From the NCBI GenBank assembly GCA_022453515.1, contig JAJNNY010000001.1, positions 1,302,001 through 1,366,000 on the forward strand: DNA of 64,000 nt, given 5' to 3'. Below, in pieces: positions 1-13,026 of the stretch (position 1 is its first letter; each line of letters opens with the position of its first letter). The notes beneath the pieces are model-generated. The model did not search any database and was not told where the DNA came from. It saw only the letters and a program-made list of their open reading frames with translations. The stretch is from Astrocystis sublimbata. Its lineage: Eukaryota > Ascomycota > Sordariomycetes > Xylariales > Xylariaceae. Position numbers and translations under genes: made by a program.

Positions 1-1492
1 TCGAATTGATAGTCCCGTAGAATCTAGAGGTTGTGTAGAATTCATTGAGCGGGATGCTGCCGGGCAACGCCTTCAAAAGTAACAGTTCGGGTATTACTTT
101 CTACTAGGTATAAAGTTGATTGAGATGTGCTTGAATTGGTATGCGTGGTTTGCGCTAGTTTTCAAGAATTGTGACTTCTTTTAAAGTGAGTTACGAGTAG
201 GTTTTCTGTCATGTTCACTTGTGTGTTTTTTGAAATGAATTCCCACGTGTTGGTAATGTTTTGGGATGTTGATGCCTCTGAACTTGTGAGTGGTTGATGC
301 AAGATGATGACGATATGTAGGATCTCATTCTATTGAACGCCCCCACTGTCCGGCTAGGCAGTGTACATATCGCGCCTACCTGGGGACTCCTGTTTGCCCG
401 GCTGAAGGCGGCGACAAAGAAGTATCTATTAGCTTGATTTAAGTACTCCCATGTAAGTGAACAACAAACAGCCGGCAATTCACTAAGATGGCTTGGGTAA
501 GGTCTGGCATTGACATGTGTTGGTCCGACATGTAATATCTCAACGGCGATCCGTTTTGGGGAGTTCCGTGCGCACTTGCAGCAGCCACTGAACACCCTCA
601 ATCTAATTTGTAGTCAACTCCAAAGAGATGCGCCTGTCTGAGTTGTTGTTTGAGCTTGTTTGCTCTACCTTGACAGAGGGACAGAATAATCCTTGAGATC
701 AGTGGCAGATACCCCGGTAGGTAGACACCTACAGCCGTCCTGCAGATCCACACATGGAAGCCCCCGGTAGCTTCGGGCGACCCTGGTACTGACCCTGGAC
801 GATGTACCTTTTTTGAGGCGGCAGTTTGGAGGGTGTGGAAGTACCCACGTAGCGGTTGTCCTGGCTTGCCTGAGCCGTCGCAGCTCGAAGTAAACATCTC
901 GGAGTGGTGCTAGGCCAATTGGAGATGGGCTGGTGAGTTGTAGGTTGGATGCGTATTATTTTTTTTTAGGCAGCTTGCGAGATCCAATCAAGCGGCGGCC
1001 CAGCCGAGCCCAGAATCCAGATCCAGCATCGCCCTCCTGTCGCCAGCATCTCCAGCAAGCCAGTTGGTCATTCTCCAAACGGCCTCGTCATTCTTCCTTC
1101 GCATCTTTCCATCCACATCTGTCCATTCGGAGGCATTCACTATTTCCTTCCTCTCCTTGGTCAATGTCAATCTTCCCTTGCCCCATCCGCATCCACGTAC
1201 CATCATCATCAACACCCACACCCGCACTTATCCTCTCTACTCCGTACATCCCTTCTGACCGCTGCGTCGTGTCACAGGTAGTGTAGTGTTTAGTTTAGGC
1301 ATTGTCGCCATGGTCATCACCTAATTCATCTCCCTACCCTCATCGACAACCACCACACAGACGCCGCAACGCTCCATACGGATCCATCCACCGCGCGTCG
1401 CCTCCTCTCATTGCCTCATTTCGCGCCAGCTTGACCACCAGCCGTGCATCGATCCATCAGCGTCATCAGCGTTCCTGCGACTATCGTCCATC
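1..1492. other. Upstream region of the nucleoporin gene; no supported gene
   Basis: I see no conserved protein or RNA gene here. The open frames are short, lack splice-linked partners and resemble no family I know. The last ~450 bases (about 1040-1492) are rich in C/T and ATC runs, as in fungal promoter/leader DNA just before a start codon, so they probably hold the 5' leader of the Nup133 gene. Confidence 0.6.
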
Positions 1493-4400
1493 ATGTTTGC
1501 ACCCGCGCCCACCGGCGGCAGCCAGAACGGCGCCTCCACCGGCATGACCACGCGTGGCCGCCGACGCCAGCGCCCCGCGAGCTCCGACAACTCTCCCCAT
1601 ATGCCCAAGTCGAAACGACTGAGGTCCGACCGCCCTCAGGTCACGGACCAGACCTTCGTCGAGCCCATAGCCGCCGCTGCCCCCGAGACCTACGAGGTCA
1701 GATCTGCACAGGAGTCCGCCTTCGCGGTCAAACAGGACGGCATAGAGCAGCCCGTGCCTGCGCAGCGACAAGAATTGAGCGTGCGGTCAAAGAAGAGCCG
1801 GGCTGTTGACCGGCTGCACAAAGGCGATGGTACCACGCTCCTGGTAAGTCGTGTCGCGTTCCCTGTTCCTGTCATCGGCTTCTGCTTCTCAAGACAAAGT
1901 CATCTAACACCGCTTCTCAGTCTGCCAGTACCGCGTTTGACGTGCGAAAGCTTGCAGCTTTACCAGAGCGAATAAAGCTCGATGCTACCAGTACGTGTTT
2001 GCCAAATCTAGACCCCGTCAGTCAACACGTGCATGTGCATTTCCTAACCATATAGCTCCAGGTCGCCAGCATGGCTTCGTCGATCCCACCGTCGGATTTG
2101 CTCTGAGCCTCACGCACACTCATGCCGTCGTCTGGCCCTATGCGTCATCTTCAACATCCCCCGAGTCATTCACCTTCACACTGCCGTACCCATCCAAGCA
2201 CTCAACAGATCCCTTGCCACTTGGCTTGCTTGTGTCCCCGTCTGCGTCTTGTTCCGAGCCTGGCCTTGTTGTTGTTATGCCCACAAGCGGTAAGATCACT
2301 TATTGGGAATCCATTTCGAGCGCCACAACCTTGGATTTCATGCGACACCAGCGAACCGGCGTCGAGGACTCGATATCCGGCATGTTTTCTGGCGAGCGCG
2401 TCATTCAGCTTGTCAATGTGGAAGCAGCCGCGGGTTTTGTCCTGGCTTTCAGCAGTGGACGAACTGCTTACCTAAGTGTACGAGACGCGCAAGGAAGACC
2501 CAAGGTATCGGTACAATTTCTGCGGACGAGCCTTGGCCCCTCGAGTGTCGGACTTTTTGGCAGCATACGAAATGCTCTGTCTCATTCCGCGCTCCAGGGT
2601 GACATAGCAGCGGTGCGAGCCGATCGCGCGTCCAAGCAGGGCGAATGCACGGTCGTAGCTGTGACCTCGAAAGGCCGAGTGAACTCATGGAGAATACACC
2701 GGGGCGGTCATCATGATCTGCTTGCCGAATTGGACATTCGAGCTGCTGTTGTCGAAGCAGTCCACCAAGCCGATCAATCGAACACCGCACTAAATGCCGA
2801 TTCCTTCAAAGTCCTCGATTTTTGTTTCGTACCCAAGGGTTTGTCATCCCAATACGCTGACATGAGCGAATTGCGTCAGCTACCAGCATCCGACAATCGA
2901 CAACACCTGCTACTTTTAACTTCGCTCGACGATAAGGATCTGTGCCGGTATAGCCTGGTTGAGCTGGTGATAAACAACGGATCGTCGCATGGCAGATGTG
3001 TGGACATTGGAATCGTTCGATCGATATCGAGTTACTCGACGCCACCCAATGCGCATGCGCTTTCGAAGCCACGCTTATATGTCCCCAAGCCAGCTATGAT
3101 CGCATTTCTCGTTTTCGACCTTGCTACCGTGGTAGCCTCTATTGCCCAACCTCCCGAATCCCCCGATTCACAAATCATGCAAGACAACCATACTCTCCCG
3201 GCCGCGTTCGAAGACGTCATCGACTTGCGCCGTGATCCCGCCCTCGAGATTGTGGGATCTGGCTTCGAAGAGCCCCAGATCTACGACGCCGAGGATGACG
3301 TAGTACGACCTGTGCGGATCAAGACCAAGAATCCGACAGCTGTGCTGCTTGTTCGAGGCGCCGGCACCATGCGAATCTCCGTGCCTGACTGCAAGCGCTT
3401 TGCGAGCGTCGCACCCCCGAAACTCACTGCGAAAATAAAGTTGGAGCAGGCAGTCTTCTTCGGCATGAAGGACGATACTCCACTGGCTTTCGACATAAAG
3501 CACAGCACCGGCTTCAGTGGAAAAGAGTACGGAGATGCTGCTCTGGAGCTCAGCCACGAGATTCTTGCTTCAACCAACCCGCACCTTTCGCCACTAGCAG
3601 CGAGGCTTGATGACAACATCAAGGATCGTGTTCAACTTTTGGACAAAATGATGGCCCATATCAAGAGTATTGGCGTCGACTTGGACCGTGCTGTGAAATG
3701 GGAGCTGTTGTGGAATGCCGAGAAAATGCAAGTCGCCAGCACACTTTGGCGGAAGCATGAGGACTTCCTACACCTCCGCCCTGCCGCCTCGAAAAAGACG
3801 ATTGTTGCAGAAATAGTCGAGTACATCCGTTCCGAGGAGAAGTCAAAGCCTGATCGCGCGAAAGGGGAGTTGGACGATCTGAGGCACTGGTTCATACACG
3901 ACATTCACCGCATGGAATTGTTCATCGCCTGGGGCTATGAAGTTATCAAACACAGCTCCAAAGCTAAGCTGGATGCGACCTCTCTTACACGTCTGGTGTT
4001 TGAAGCTTCCGAGATCTACAACAGTACTCTCCGTGATGCGTTCGCTTTTCGACAGACGCATCTTGAACTTTACGGGCTTCAGAAAGAGAAGCTTGACCAC
4101 GGAATTCTGGGCGATTACGCAGGCCTGCCTACACCCTGGACTGCTAATAAATTCATTGCCAACAATGTGAAGCGTCAGGCTGAATTGTCAAGCGAATGGG
4201 TCAAGCACGAAGATGGATCCTTGACCGACGACCAGACAAGCCTGGTTCACAAGATACGTGAAACACAGCCTGAAATGACCGAGGTCTATCTCACGGTGCT
4301 ACAAGAGCTGATCAAATGGAATCTGGCAAGCGGTGACCCTAAGTTGATTGCAGAGGGCCAAAAGTACGAGGAAGTCTACCGGGAAGATCGTCACGCAAAG

Positions 4401-5861
4401 GTCCTCCTCCTGGCTCATTCTGGCAATTGGGAGGCAGCCATCAAGATCGCAGAGACCCACCGATCTTTACACGCCTTAGCCGAGGTTCTCATCCGCAAAA
4501 TCACGCTACTTCGCGAGGCGCAAATTGCTCCCGATGTGAGTGCGGAGCACTTGGAGAGACTCAAGTCCAAGGAGAGAGAGAAGGATGACAAGGTTCAAGA
4601 ATGCTTTAGCACTTACGGTGAAGATTTTGCATTTCCATTCTACGACTATGTGTTTTCCGCCTACGGAGTGGAACCACTTCTCGAAAGCAATGTCGACAAG
4701 AAGTATAAGACCATGTATTTGCGGACAAGGCCAGAGCTGGCCAAGATATCGTGGATCAACGATATCGTCGACGAGGAAGATATCGATCATGCTGCCGATA
4801 CCCTTGTTGACCTGGGCCTAGCTCGGGAACAGCAAGTCTGGAACAAGAAGATCGAGCTGAGTCTGGGCAAGCTAGCTCGAATGGCAGAATCGTCACGCCC
4901 CGGCAGTAAAGCATTAATGTCTGGTGTCCAGGAGGCGAGCATCGACGGAATAAGCGAAGACATGCGCTTAGATGCCATTGACAAAGAGCTTGCTATCATT
5001 AGCATTCAAAACGAGTTCTACGAGACTCAGATCCAACCTGTGACCAGCGTGGCCCTCGACGAATCTGAAGAACTGGGTCTCGTGAAGGAAGCCTTCCATC
5101 TCCAGGTGCCAAAGAAGCATAAAATACTGTCTCAACTCTTCGAGGATGCGATCAAACGACTACTCAAGCACGAAGCCCTCGATGCACTCACCCTCATAGA
5201 CCTTCTTACACTTATCACCCTGTCTCCAGAGACTAAGGACAACATTGCCGATCAGTTTTTCCTTGCTCTACAGGTTGCTAGTAATGGCCTCCAGGGTGAC
5301 GAACGTCTTCAAGCTGAACGACTTATTTGGAGACGCTGTTTATTGCGTGAGGATTGGACAGCGATCAACAATACCTCATTGAAGGTCGACGAGGAGACGA
5401 TGGATGTCATCGGTCAAACTGACCTCTTCCAACTCTACTGCACTCTCTACGCACACCGTGAGTTCACTAGTAATGTCCTGAAAATGCTCGGTGCTGATGT
5501 TAAAAATACAGAAACCAACCGTCGCACAAAAGTTGCTCATCAGAGGCTGGCGCCCTCGGAATCTGTCGGAGTCTACACCCAACACCTTGACCGGCGATTC
5601 GCGAACATGGATAAGGCCTATCGCGAGAAGATGCTGGAAGCCATGCGTTGGGAAGACTCGCTACTCTGTGAGCATATTGAGTCGCATAGATTGGAGGAGT
5701 GGACGGCGGAAACACAAAAGCTCGCCGAGCAGGCTGTTGAGCAGTCCTATGACGAGACCACGGAGAATCAATCGACAGAAAGCCTCCCGCGAAACGTGCC
5801 GAACAGGATGTCACGCAGCCGGTCCACGAGAATGGCAAACGGACAGAACGGTACGCATTAG
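1493..5861 (+). CDS. NUP133: Nucleoporin Nup133 (Nup133/Nup155-type), Y-complex subunit
   Basis: Predicted structural nucleoporin of the Y (Nup84/Nup107) complex in the nuclear pore scaffold, about 1408 residues, which fits fungal Nup133. Exons are 1493-1843, 1921-1990 and 2056-5861; introns 1844-1920 and 1991-2055 begin GTAAGT and GTACGT, and phases agree (0, then 1). The N-terminal ~115 residues are polar and basic (RGRRRQR and KSKRLR patches), consistent with a disordered, possibly nuclear-targeting tail. Then comes a beta-propeller-like region (about residues 130-560, including GFALSLTHTHAVVWPY and a conserved PTSGKITYWES strand). The remainder is an alpha-helical stack with the typical Nup133 C-terminal motifs (for example GNWEAAIKIAE, WINDIVDEED). 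The start is the first ATG in frame with the exon 1 reading. The gene is convergent with the downstream rhodopsin-domain gene. Family assignment rests on the overall pattern and is fairly secure; Nup155 is the alternative. Confidence 0.9.
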
Positions 5862-7189
5862 GAAGTAGGACGCTTGATTGTCTATTAGATGGAACCAGAG
5901 CTGCAGGGATATGTTGGCGTTTGTGGTCCTTTGTAACATAATAGTGTTTCATGTGTTGTTGTTGTTCGGCGTTTGTTATATATTCGCCCTCGCGCGAGGA
6001 GTAGTAAAAAGGAAAAAGACAGCATTTACGATGATAGGGTCTCTGAAAGAGGATTAGGAGGCCCTTTATACCTACATATCAACTACAAAGTCCTTGTATG
6101 TGATTACACGGTAGATTCCCAATTGACCTCCCGAGCAAAGCAGAGTGCCCGTTGTCTTTCGTATCGTGGTGGCTGACAATGGGAGGGGAAATGGCACTCA
6201 TATGGCTGGCTGCCCATCTCGCTGTTGCAGGCAGCACTGCTAGTACTATACTAATGCGTGTCCGTGCCGTCGAGGAGGGATGCAGTAATGCGGCACAGAA
6301 ATATTTGTCTCTGGCTATGTCAAATCGCAGGATGCTGTTCTCGGAATACGAGGACGATGGCTCTGCAGCTCTGCGGCAAATTTTCAGAGTGTTGTTCAGC
6401 ACAACAAGCCCACCGTCGTGGTCGTGGCAGCGGTCTCTGCTCATCTAGCCTGGTGGAGCATGATGGATGTTTTATTTATTTTCTCGCAACAACGTTACAT
6501 GGCATAGGAAAGTCCTGCCTACTGTAGAGATTAGGATCCGGAAGTAGATGCTATGTTGGGGCAGCTACTTATACCGGCTGAACCGAATTATCTTCCTGTT
6601 CAGTTAATATAGCTAACGAAAAGAAGGAAAAAATGAGAGCCAGAGATAGAAAAATATAGCCTCTATGTTCTTCAGCTTCCCATGTTTGGTAATTCGAGAA
6701 GAGTGTACAACAAGGAGATAACTTGGTAGAATAGAGGAGTGTTGCCTGTCTCCATGTTGGATCGATCTCGACTTTCAAGTATAGGTAATCATAAATGAAT
6801 GTTGTAGTATAGGTACTAACTATACAGGCCTTTGCTGATATAGGGCTGCAGATTGGGATTATGCTACGCCGTGCACGGCCGTCCGTGTTGGCGATGGCTA
6901 AATATAGCTCAGCTTGAAACGAACTAACTGCAGTTCTGCAGTTCTATCACTTGCGTTACCTCGGGGTTCGTTTCGTTACCCTGTCACACATCAAGACATT
7001 GTAGGCATGTGTTTGTGACCCGACAACCCATTGTGGTAAAAAAAAAATAAAAAAAAAATAAAAAAAATCTCAACATATAGTTGATGTTCGAAGAGACCTA
7101 CGCAGCTGAGGGAGTGACAACGAAACATAGCGATAGAAACTAATCGTTCACAGAAGCGGCGAGTGAAAATGTCAATAATTTAGATAGTC
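5862..7189. other. Intergenic region between convergent genes
   Basis: Both flanking genes end into this 1.3 kb, so it should contain two 3' untranslated regions and terminators. Short frames at 6.08-6.5 kb on both strands do not resemble known proteins. The only distinct feature is the A-rich tract near 7040. Confidence 0.55.
7038..7067. repeat. A-rich low-complexity tract
   Basis: Three runs of 7-10 adenines separated by single T residues. It may be a simple-sequence expansion or an old poly(A) remnant. No target-site duplication or retroelement sequence is visible beside it. Confidence 0.8.
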
Positions 7190-8617
7190 TTATATCTTAT
7201 CTCGCTCAGCGAGCGCCTGCAAGCCCGATAAATCACACATAGGCAGCTCATCACCAGGACTCACTGGACTAAACGTAGCCATCTCTCTCGACTCTACAGG
7301 GGTGATAGTCGAACCCATGCTGAAGCGTCCACTACTCCTACGACTATCGCCCCTTTCCAGCACGTCAGCGCTGTCACTATTGCCGCGGCTGCGCTTCGTC
7401 TCGCGCACCTCGGCCGTCAGATGCCCGTGGTACTCGAGTTCTATGTCGTCCCAGGGGACTTTTTCGTCCTGCCAGGTCCCGGATGCGCGCGTGTTGGTCC
7501 AGGTGGAGATGAAGTTGGTGACGCGGAAGGAGACGAGGACGGAGAGGAGCGGGCTGAAGGTCGGCACGCAGGCGCAGATGAGCCCGGTGTTGAGCTCGAG
7601 GATTGAGAATGTGAAGCTTATTCCGGCCCACCAGGGTCGGTCGTATGTGAATTGGTTGTAGGTTGATATCTGTGGGGTTCGGTGTCAGTTCATGACTACT
7701 TATACTTCTAGGCATTGTTCGACCACAGGCGGTGCCCCTAAATTCGAAAAGATCGACAGGGATAATAAGACGATATTAAAGGTATTGCTTACAACATAGC
7801 GAATAGTGGCAATGGCCCAAGCACTAAGATTGATGGTTAGCAAGGTCCCAAGGAAATGTTCACACGGCGCATGGGGAGAATACGCACAGAAACCCGCTAG
7901 ACAGAGAAAGACTCAATCCGATCTTTTGCCTTGTTGTCGGGAATGTCAACTTCCATATCGGAGGTAGCGGCAATATCGCAATGATCAAGTCACTCGTGAC
8001 GTGGCCGATACCAAAGAAGGTGTTCGCGGTCGTGCGGTCGATGCAGTGGCCCGGCAAGTCGGCGTGCCACTTCTTCTCAATGGGCCAGCAGCCCAGGAAC
8101 TCGGTGAAGAGGTTGGCCGTGAGATAGCCCAGGGTGTAGAAGAGCGTGATGTAGCAGGCGATCTGAAACCTTCTGCTCACGAGCCCGAACGTCTGCATGT
8201 AGAGGAGGATCAGGGCGGTCTTGAACCCAGCGAGACCGGCAGTGTAGAACTGTGAGGAGATGCCGAGCCAGAGATAGTATTCGGAGTTCAGCTCATCTGT
8301 AAACTGCCAGATGTGTAGGCCCATTCCGTGATATGTTGCGTTGGCTATTGTGACGCCGTGTGCGATGCTGATGAGCATAGTGAAGGCAACGATATCTACC
8401 AGGTGTGAGTTGGACGAAACGTCGAATAGCACGGAAGCAAGGGGGCAACAAACATACAATCGTCAATAGTCATCTTTCTTCTTAATAGATATAGTCTCGT
8501 GTAGAATCGTGTAGCAACGAATAGGAAAGTTATAATCGGCACCACAACGGCGGCTCTCCAGACATGGACGCCATTCTCAGCCGGAAGCGGCGGCGGCGCC
8601 TCGTATGGATGTGACAT
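7190..8617 (-). CDS. Fungal rhodopsin-domain integral membrane protein (Pth11-related class)
   Basis: A multi-pass plasma-membrane protein of about 392 residues of the fungal rhodopsin-domain family, whose members resemble Pth11-like receptors; ligand unknown. Exons on the minus strand are 8617-8458, 8395-7888, 7823-7793 and 7669-7190. Introns begin GTATGT, GTGCGT and GTAAGC, and phases 1, 2 and 0 are consistent. After a short extracellular N-terminus comes a first membrane segment, then the family hallmark RRKMTIDDY across the first junction, further hydrophobic helices (YYLWLGISSQFYTAGLAGFK, ALILLYMQTF, YITLFYTLGY) and a last helix block ending LNTGLICACVPTF. The C-terminal ~110 residues are polar, Ser/Arg-rich and cytosolic. 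The ATG at 8617 is chosen over an upstream near-cognate start because it begins MSHPYEAPPPLP in the usual place. A 31-nt exon 3 is well supported by phase. Receptor function is inference. Confidence 0.85.
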
Positions 8618-11371
8618 TGTGATTTCGAAGAAGTATATGTAAAATGCATAAACCGCCAATATTAGATCATAGAATCAATCGAGGCCAGCAGCGACATCAT
8701 CTACGGTGAAACATTTCCAGCTGAGGCTTTCGTGAACTACAGCGTCGTTTAAAAAAAAAAAACGCTACCTGCGCGTGGGAAGTGAGTGAGTGGTGAAAGA
8801 GTGAAAATGTGATAGCGCTAAATTCTTTCCGCTAATCTAAAGGCAGGTTGGGTATATAATATAGCAGCTTGACTGCTTCTAATAGTCGTAAACATCAGAC
8901 GGGAGACTGGGGTGGCCTGGGGTTAATGAGATTCTAAGTATATACCCTTGGCATATCGAGATTATGGGGGGCGAGTAGATGTGAGAAAGGCACCGAGTGT
9001 AACGGTGGGCAGGTAACGTTTAGGCACAGCGATTCCCATATGCAGCGTACTTCTGCTAAGTATGTATATGGGATGCTAAACCGGTGAGCGAGGGTCTGCG
9101 AAGACGCGCTTATGGTCCCCGAAGATCGTTCACAGTACCAGACCCCGGCAACCCTGTCATCACACGCCCCTAGGTAGGTAGTATGGAGCAACGGAACCAG
9201 GTCGCGATCAACGGGCGAGTCAGTCTACTATGTATCTCGTGAATGTTCAGTCTAACGTAGCTGGCTGGCTGCATGATTAAATACTGTATTCTGTAGGCAC
9301 TAATTACAGGAAGGGCATATAAACATGGGAAGTCGTGTGAAGTCGTCTAAACGAAGCTCTCCTGTTAACTAACATAAGGCATGTCGACGACCTCAATCGA
9401 CTCGATAGCAGATTATGATTCTATGCGTATATCTCAACATGGCTTACCAATCTTTCTAAGTACCTACCTCGTTGGGCAGTTCGAAGCATGAGAGAAACAA
9501 ATCGAGCAGTCCAGGAAATGAGTGAGGCTTTGAGCGGTAAAATCCGCAAAAGTGCCATATGGGCGACGCTAAGGTTTCGTGAACCCGCCTGGTTTTCCAA
9601 ATCGGGAAAATCATATGTACCGGGTGGTGTTTCGCTTACACTAACAATCGTCCAAAACCAATCCTTCCGCACAAGCAAGGCACATGTGTCTGTAAGCAGT
9701 GCTCTGGTTCATCGAAGGGTGCAACGGCCATTGCCTAATTTGGTGTTGTCTGTTGGGTTGTGGCCGTGACATTTTACAGCCTCATGGACAAAATTGAAGA
9801 TGTATTTAAAGAATCAGCGTTGCAACAGTCCTTCATTCGATTAGCTGGGTGTGACCAATGATGGTCTCAAGCCAGGGTAAACGTCTCGATCCGCCGGCCT
9901 TGTTGAGTACCTTAAGTGAGTACTCACTCAGGACGGCAGCAGCACCCACGTCACAACGTGTTCCACGGAGGATTCCAGTGTCACCCATCACCGTTCAATA
10001 GTCACCCTTTCTACCTAGCTATCCGGGCTTCAATTCCGCTAGCTTGGTTACCAGCCACTATACACGTGTACCGAGATGGGCACGCTTGTCGAGAGGCTAG
10101 CGAAGCTAGCTAACTGTTCGTGAAGTTGACTGCCGGAAACACGCCACCGGCAGTCGTTTTGGAGAGAGAGTATCAACCTGATATGAACCACAAACAACCA
10201 CGCAGGACCTAGGAATGGTTCTAGGGCTAGAAATGCAGAAAGAAACATATCTTGCATATCTTGTAAGTAAGATGGGAGCACAGACGAGACTTCGATCGTC
10301 TGGTATGTATGATGCCTGATTCCCGCCTTCCCCTCCCCTCCATCTCAATCAAGATGGTGGAATAGTAAGCGACTAGGATTCTCGATCCTCCCTGATGTGG
10401 TCAACCACCCAAGCCACTGACCAGCAGGTAACCGCGGGTTGAAGGAGTTTCCTGCCGGGCGCGTCCAACGATCCGGTAGTGTCGCTATACATATATGGAA
10501 GTTCGAACAGCCCATGTATTGACATGATACGCTTAACACGATCCTCGTAATGTGTCAGTGTGGCCGTGAATGCCAATGCCACTCTTCGCTGGCTGTTATA
10601 AAGGAACGAAAAAAAACCCTATCCACTCTCTACTTATTTTCGTTTTCTGCATTCGAGAGGCACAATCTCCGATAAAGACCATTTCAGCATGCTAATTACT
10701 CACCAACTTCGATGTGAAACAGAAGTTGTTTGTAACATCACGAAAACAAGTCTCACCTGGTAAGGTGAATCTCGCATGGTGTTGACTCTTCAAGCTTAGC
10801 AATTCATCAATAATCGCGTCGATTGGGCAAATCACCATCTCGCCAGCGATCACGCTGCTTGTTGATCACTGTTGATATTGATGCTTATCGGCTGTGACTC
10901 TGTGACGCATCGTCTGCCCTACACTTACTGGCATAACTGCTTACTCTGCATAGAGACCGCGGGAGAGGCCATGATCGAGGGCGCAGCTTTGTCGCTGCAA
11001 CGTATGTAACATTCATTGCTGGGGTAACTATATGATTGACGGTTACAATGTCAAAATCAGAAATGTTCATAGCGGGTCGAGGTGAAATTACAACTCACGT
11101 ACACATACCTAAGTTACATCCATGTGACTAGGATTTAATTTCAACGAGATGGTACTTAGAACGGACAGTAGGAAGTTAGACGGCCTCGTACTGTATCGCG
11201 TCGAGATGTGAGCCAGGAACTGTATCACCCTTAACTGAAACTAAAACAATGAGATGTTGCTGACATTGACTGACACGGCCTCGTGAGGGGCCATAGAATT
11301 TGACATAATTATTGAGTGCAAGCGATAAATAATTCGACCAGCTGATCCCCCTCGTTCCAGACTCTCGTACA
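8618..11371. other. 2.75 kb intergenic region; no supported gene
   Basis: No open frame here shows a recognisable family or paired splice signals. The part near 8618-8900 would be the promoter of the rhodopsin-domain gene. It contains an A12 run near 8752 and short AT-rich stretches. Frames at 9.4-9.8 kb and 10.0-10.6 kb overlap each other on both strands with no coding character I trust. Confidence 0.5.
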
Positions 11372-12316
11372 TCAATTCAGAAAATCTCCCTTTGTCTTGA
11401 CGAGCTGCTCATCATAGTATGGCTGAAAAGCCAACCATCCCTTCTCAGGCGCCCCAACCTGCTCCGCCGTGCGCGCAGCCTCCTCGTCATCAATGAGCTT
11501 CTTCTCGTAGCCACCGGCAGCAGCCGCATCGGCGAGAAGTTGAGCCTGGCAAGTTCGCTCGAGACTGAGGAACCAGAAGGCCGCCTCGTCGACGCTTTGG
11601 CCCACTGTGAGGATTCCATGATTCTGGAGGATCGCGGCCTTGCCATTTCCGAGAGCGGCGGCGATGCGAAGCCCCTCTTCCGCGTCTAGTACCACGCCCC
11701 TGAAATCACGATACACACCGTGGGACTTGTGAAAGCGGCACGCATCCTGCGTCAGCATCTCGAGCTCGCGTCCGAACACAGAGAAAGCCTTTCCGTGTAC
11801 GCTGTGCGCGTGGCAAGCGGCCGTCACGTCAGGCCGGGCCTTGTGGATCTGCGAGTGGATTGCAAAGGCGGCGCCGTTGATGGGTTCGTTGCCTTCCACG
11901 ATGTTGCCATCTTCATCACAGAGGATCAAGTCGGATGCTTTGATGAGCGAAAAGTGCGCCGAAAGGGGGTTGAGCCCTGCGTTGGAATGCTTTAGTATAC
12001 CTACTCTGAGAACTCATCGATAGCCTGATTTCGCCTTACAGAAATGAGTAGGTAGTATGGGGTCCCGGACCGATATGTGGCCGGCCACGCCTTCGTCGAA
12101 ACCGCGGTCTGCGAAGACACGGAAGGCAGCCGCAAGATGTTGTTTCCGATACAAGCGCTCGTCTTCGAGGTTGTCAAACCTCGGGTATGATCTGATCTTC
12201 AGTGTTTTCCCACTCTTTGTCGTACCAATCGATTGAACGTGGGCTAGGCCCTGGTCTCCATGTGCTCCTTTCATTGCAGTTGCCATTCCATTGGTCAGAG
12301 TCTCGGTAGTAGACAT
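11372..12316 (-). CDS. Class II aldolase/adducin N-terminal domain protein
   Basis: Predicted zinc-dependent class II aldolase/adducin-head protein of about 293 residues. Bacterial relatives cleave or epimerise phosphorylated sugars (fuculose-1-P aldolase, ribulose-5-P epimerase); the fungal substrate is unknown. Exons are 12316-12040 and 11976-11372. The intron 12039-11977 has a GTAAGG donor and CAG acceptor, and the split Trp restores the family motif THFWLNPLSAHF. The domain covers roughly residues 55-265: an early YRKQHLAAAFRVFADRGF helix, VAGHISVRDP, the SDLILCDEDGN strand, the probable zinc ligands His148 and His150 in CHAHSVHG, and His212 in ILQNHGILTVG. The ATG at 12316 (MSTTETL) is preferred; an upstream in-frame near-cognate start would add about 26 residues. 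The Zn2Cys6 gene lies directly upstream in the same orientation, so it might regulate this gene, but that is inference. Confidence 0.9.
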
Positions 12317-13026
12317 GATGGCGATTTTCCAGTGTGGAATCTTGGTGTCTAGATGTGATGCTCTAGAACCGCTGACTCGTACATCTGTGATCAATTTACT
12401 AGCTACGGGATCGTTCCAAAAGAGGTGGTAGAATTGCCGATGAGAATTTCAGATTGAATACCACTACGGGTTCAACTTTGCGGCCGCTCTCCTCTATGGT
12501 TCGATCATTTGGCGATGCTAAGGTAGCACGTAATATTGCGGGGAAGCTCGGAATCGGAGAACTATCTCCACACAGCCATTCGCATGACTGAGTCCAGACG
12601 TAACGAAGATACCCCAAGGGCTCTTCACCATGCCCGCAGCACTTCCCTTTGGGGCGCGTCATAATCTCTCTGATTCGGCAGCTTTATAGGGATCAAAATT
12701 GCGTGGGAAGTGTAGTCTTGATAGTCGTTCTGAATGATAAAAGTCGCAAGACGCGGTCGGTAATTGTAGAATGACCATCGTATAGACGTACTGCTCGCGT
12801 GTTATTTTTTTTCTTTTAGTCAGGTACGTGTGGTTATCTTTACAACACAACAACACTCTCAGATTTGGGGTATTTAGGACTATATCAAGTTAGCTATCTA
12901 TACAGTTCGTTGAGACACAAAGATGTCGTAGGATATAATACCTGCATCCTACACCATTCTTTCCTGTGGAGCTCTTGGCGATAATAATACTATGCTCCGA
13001 ATCCGGTGATGCAGCGTATGAGGAGG
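12317..13026. other. Intergenic region between aldolase-domain and Zn2Cys6 genes
   Basis: This 0.7 kb probably contains the aldolase promoter and the 3' end of the regulator transcript. Short minus-strand frames at 12.4-12.85 kb lack family similarity and splice support. Confidence 0.55.

Noticed and set aside
6079..6448. Overlapping frames on both strands between convergent genes
   Set aside because: No motif, no splice partners, and position suits 3' untranslated DNA.
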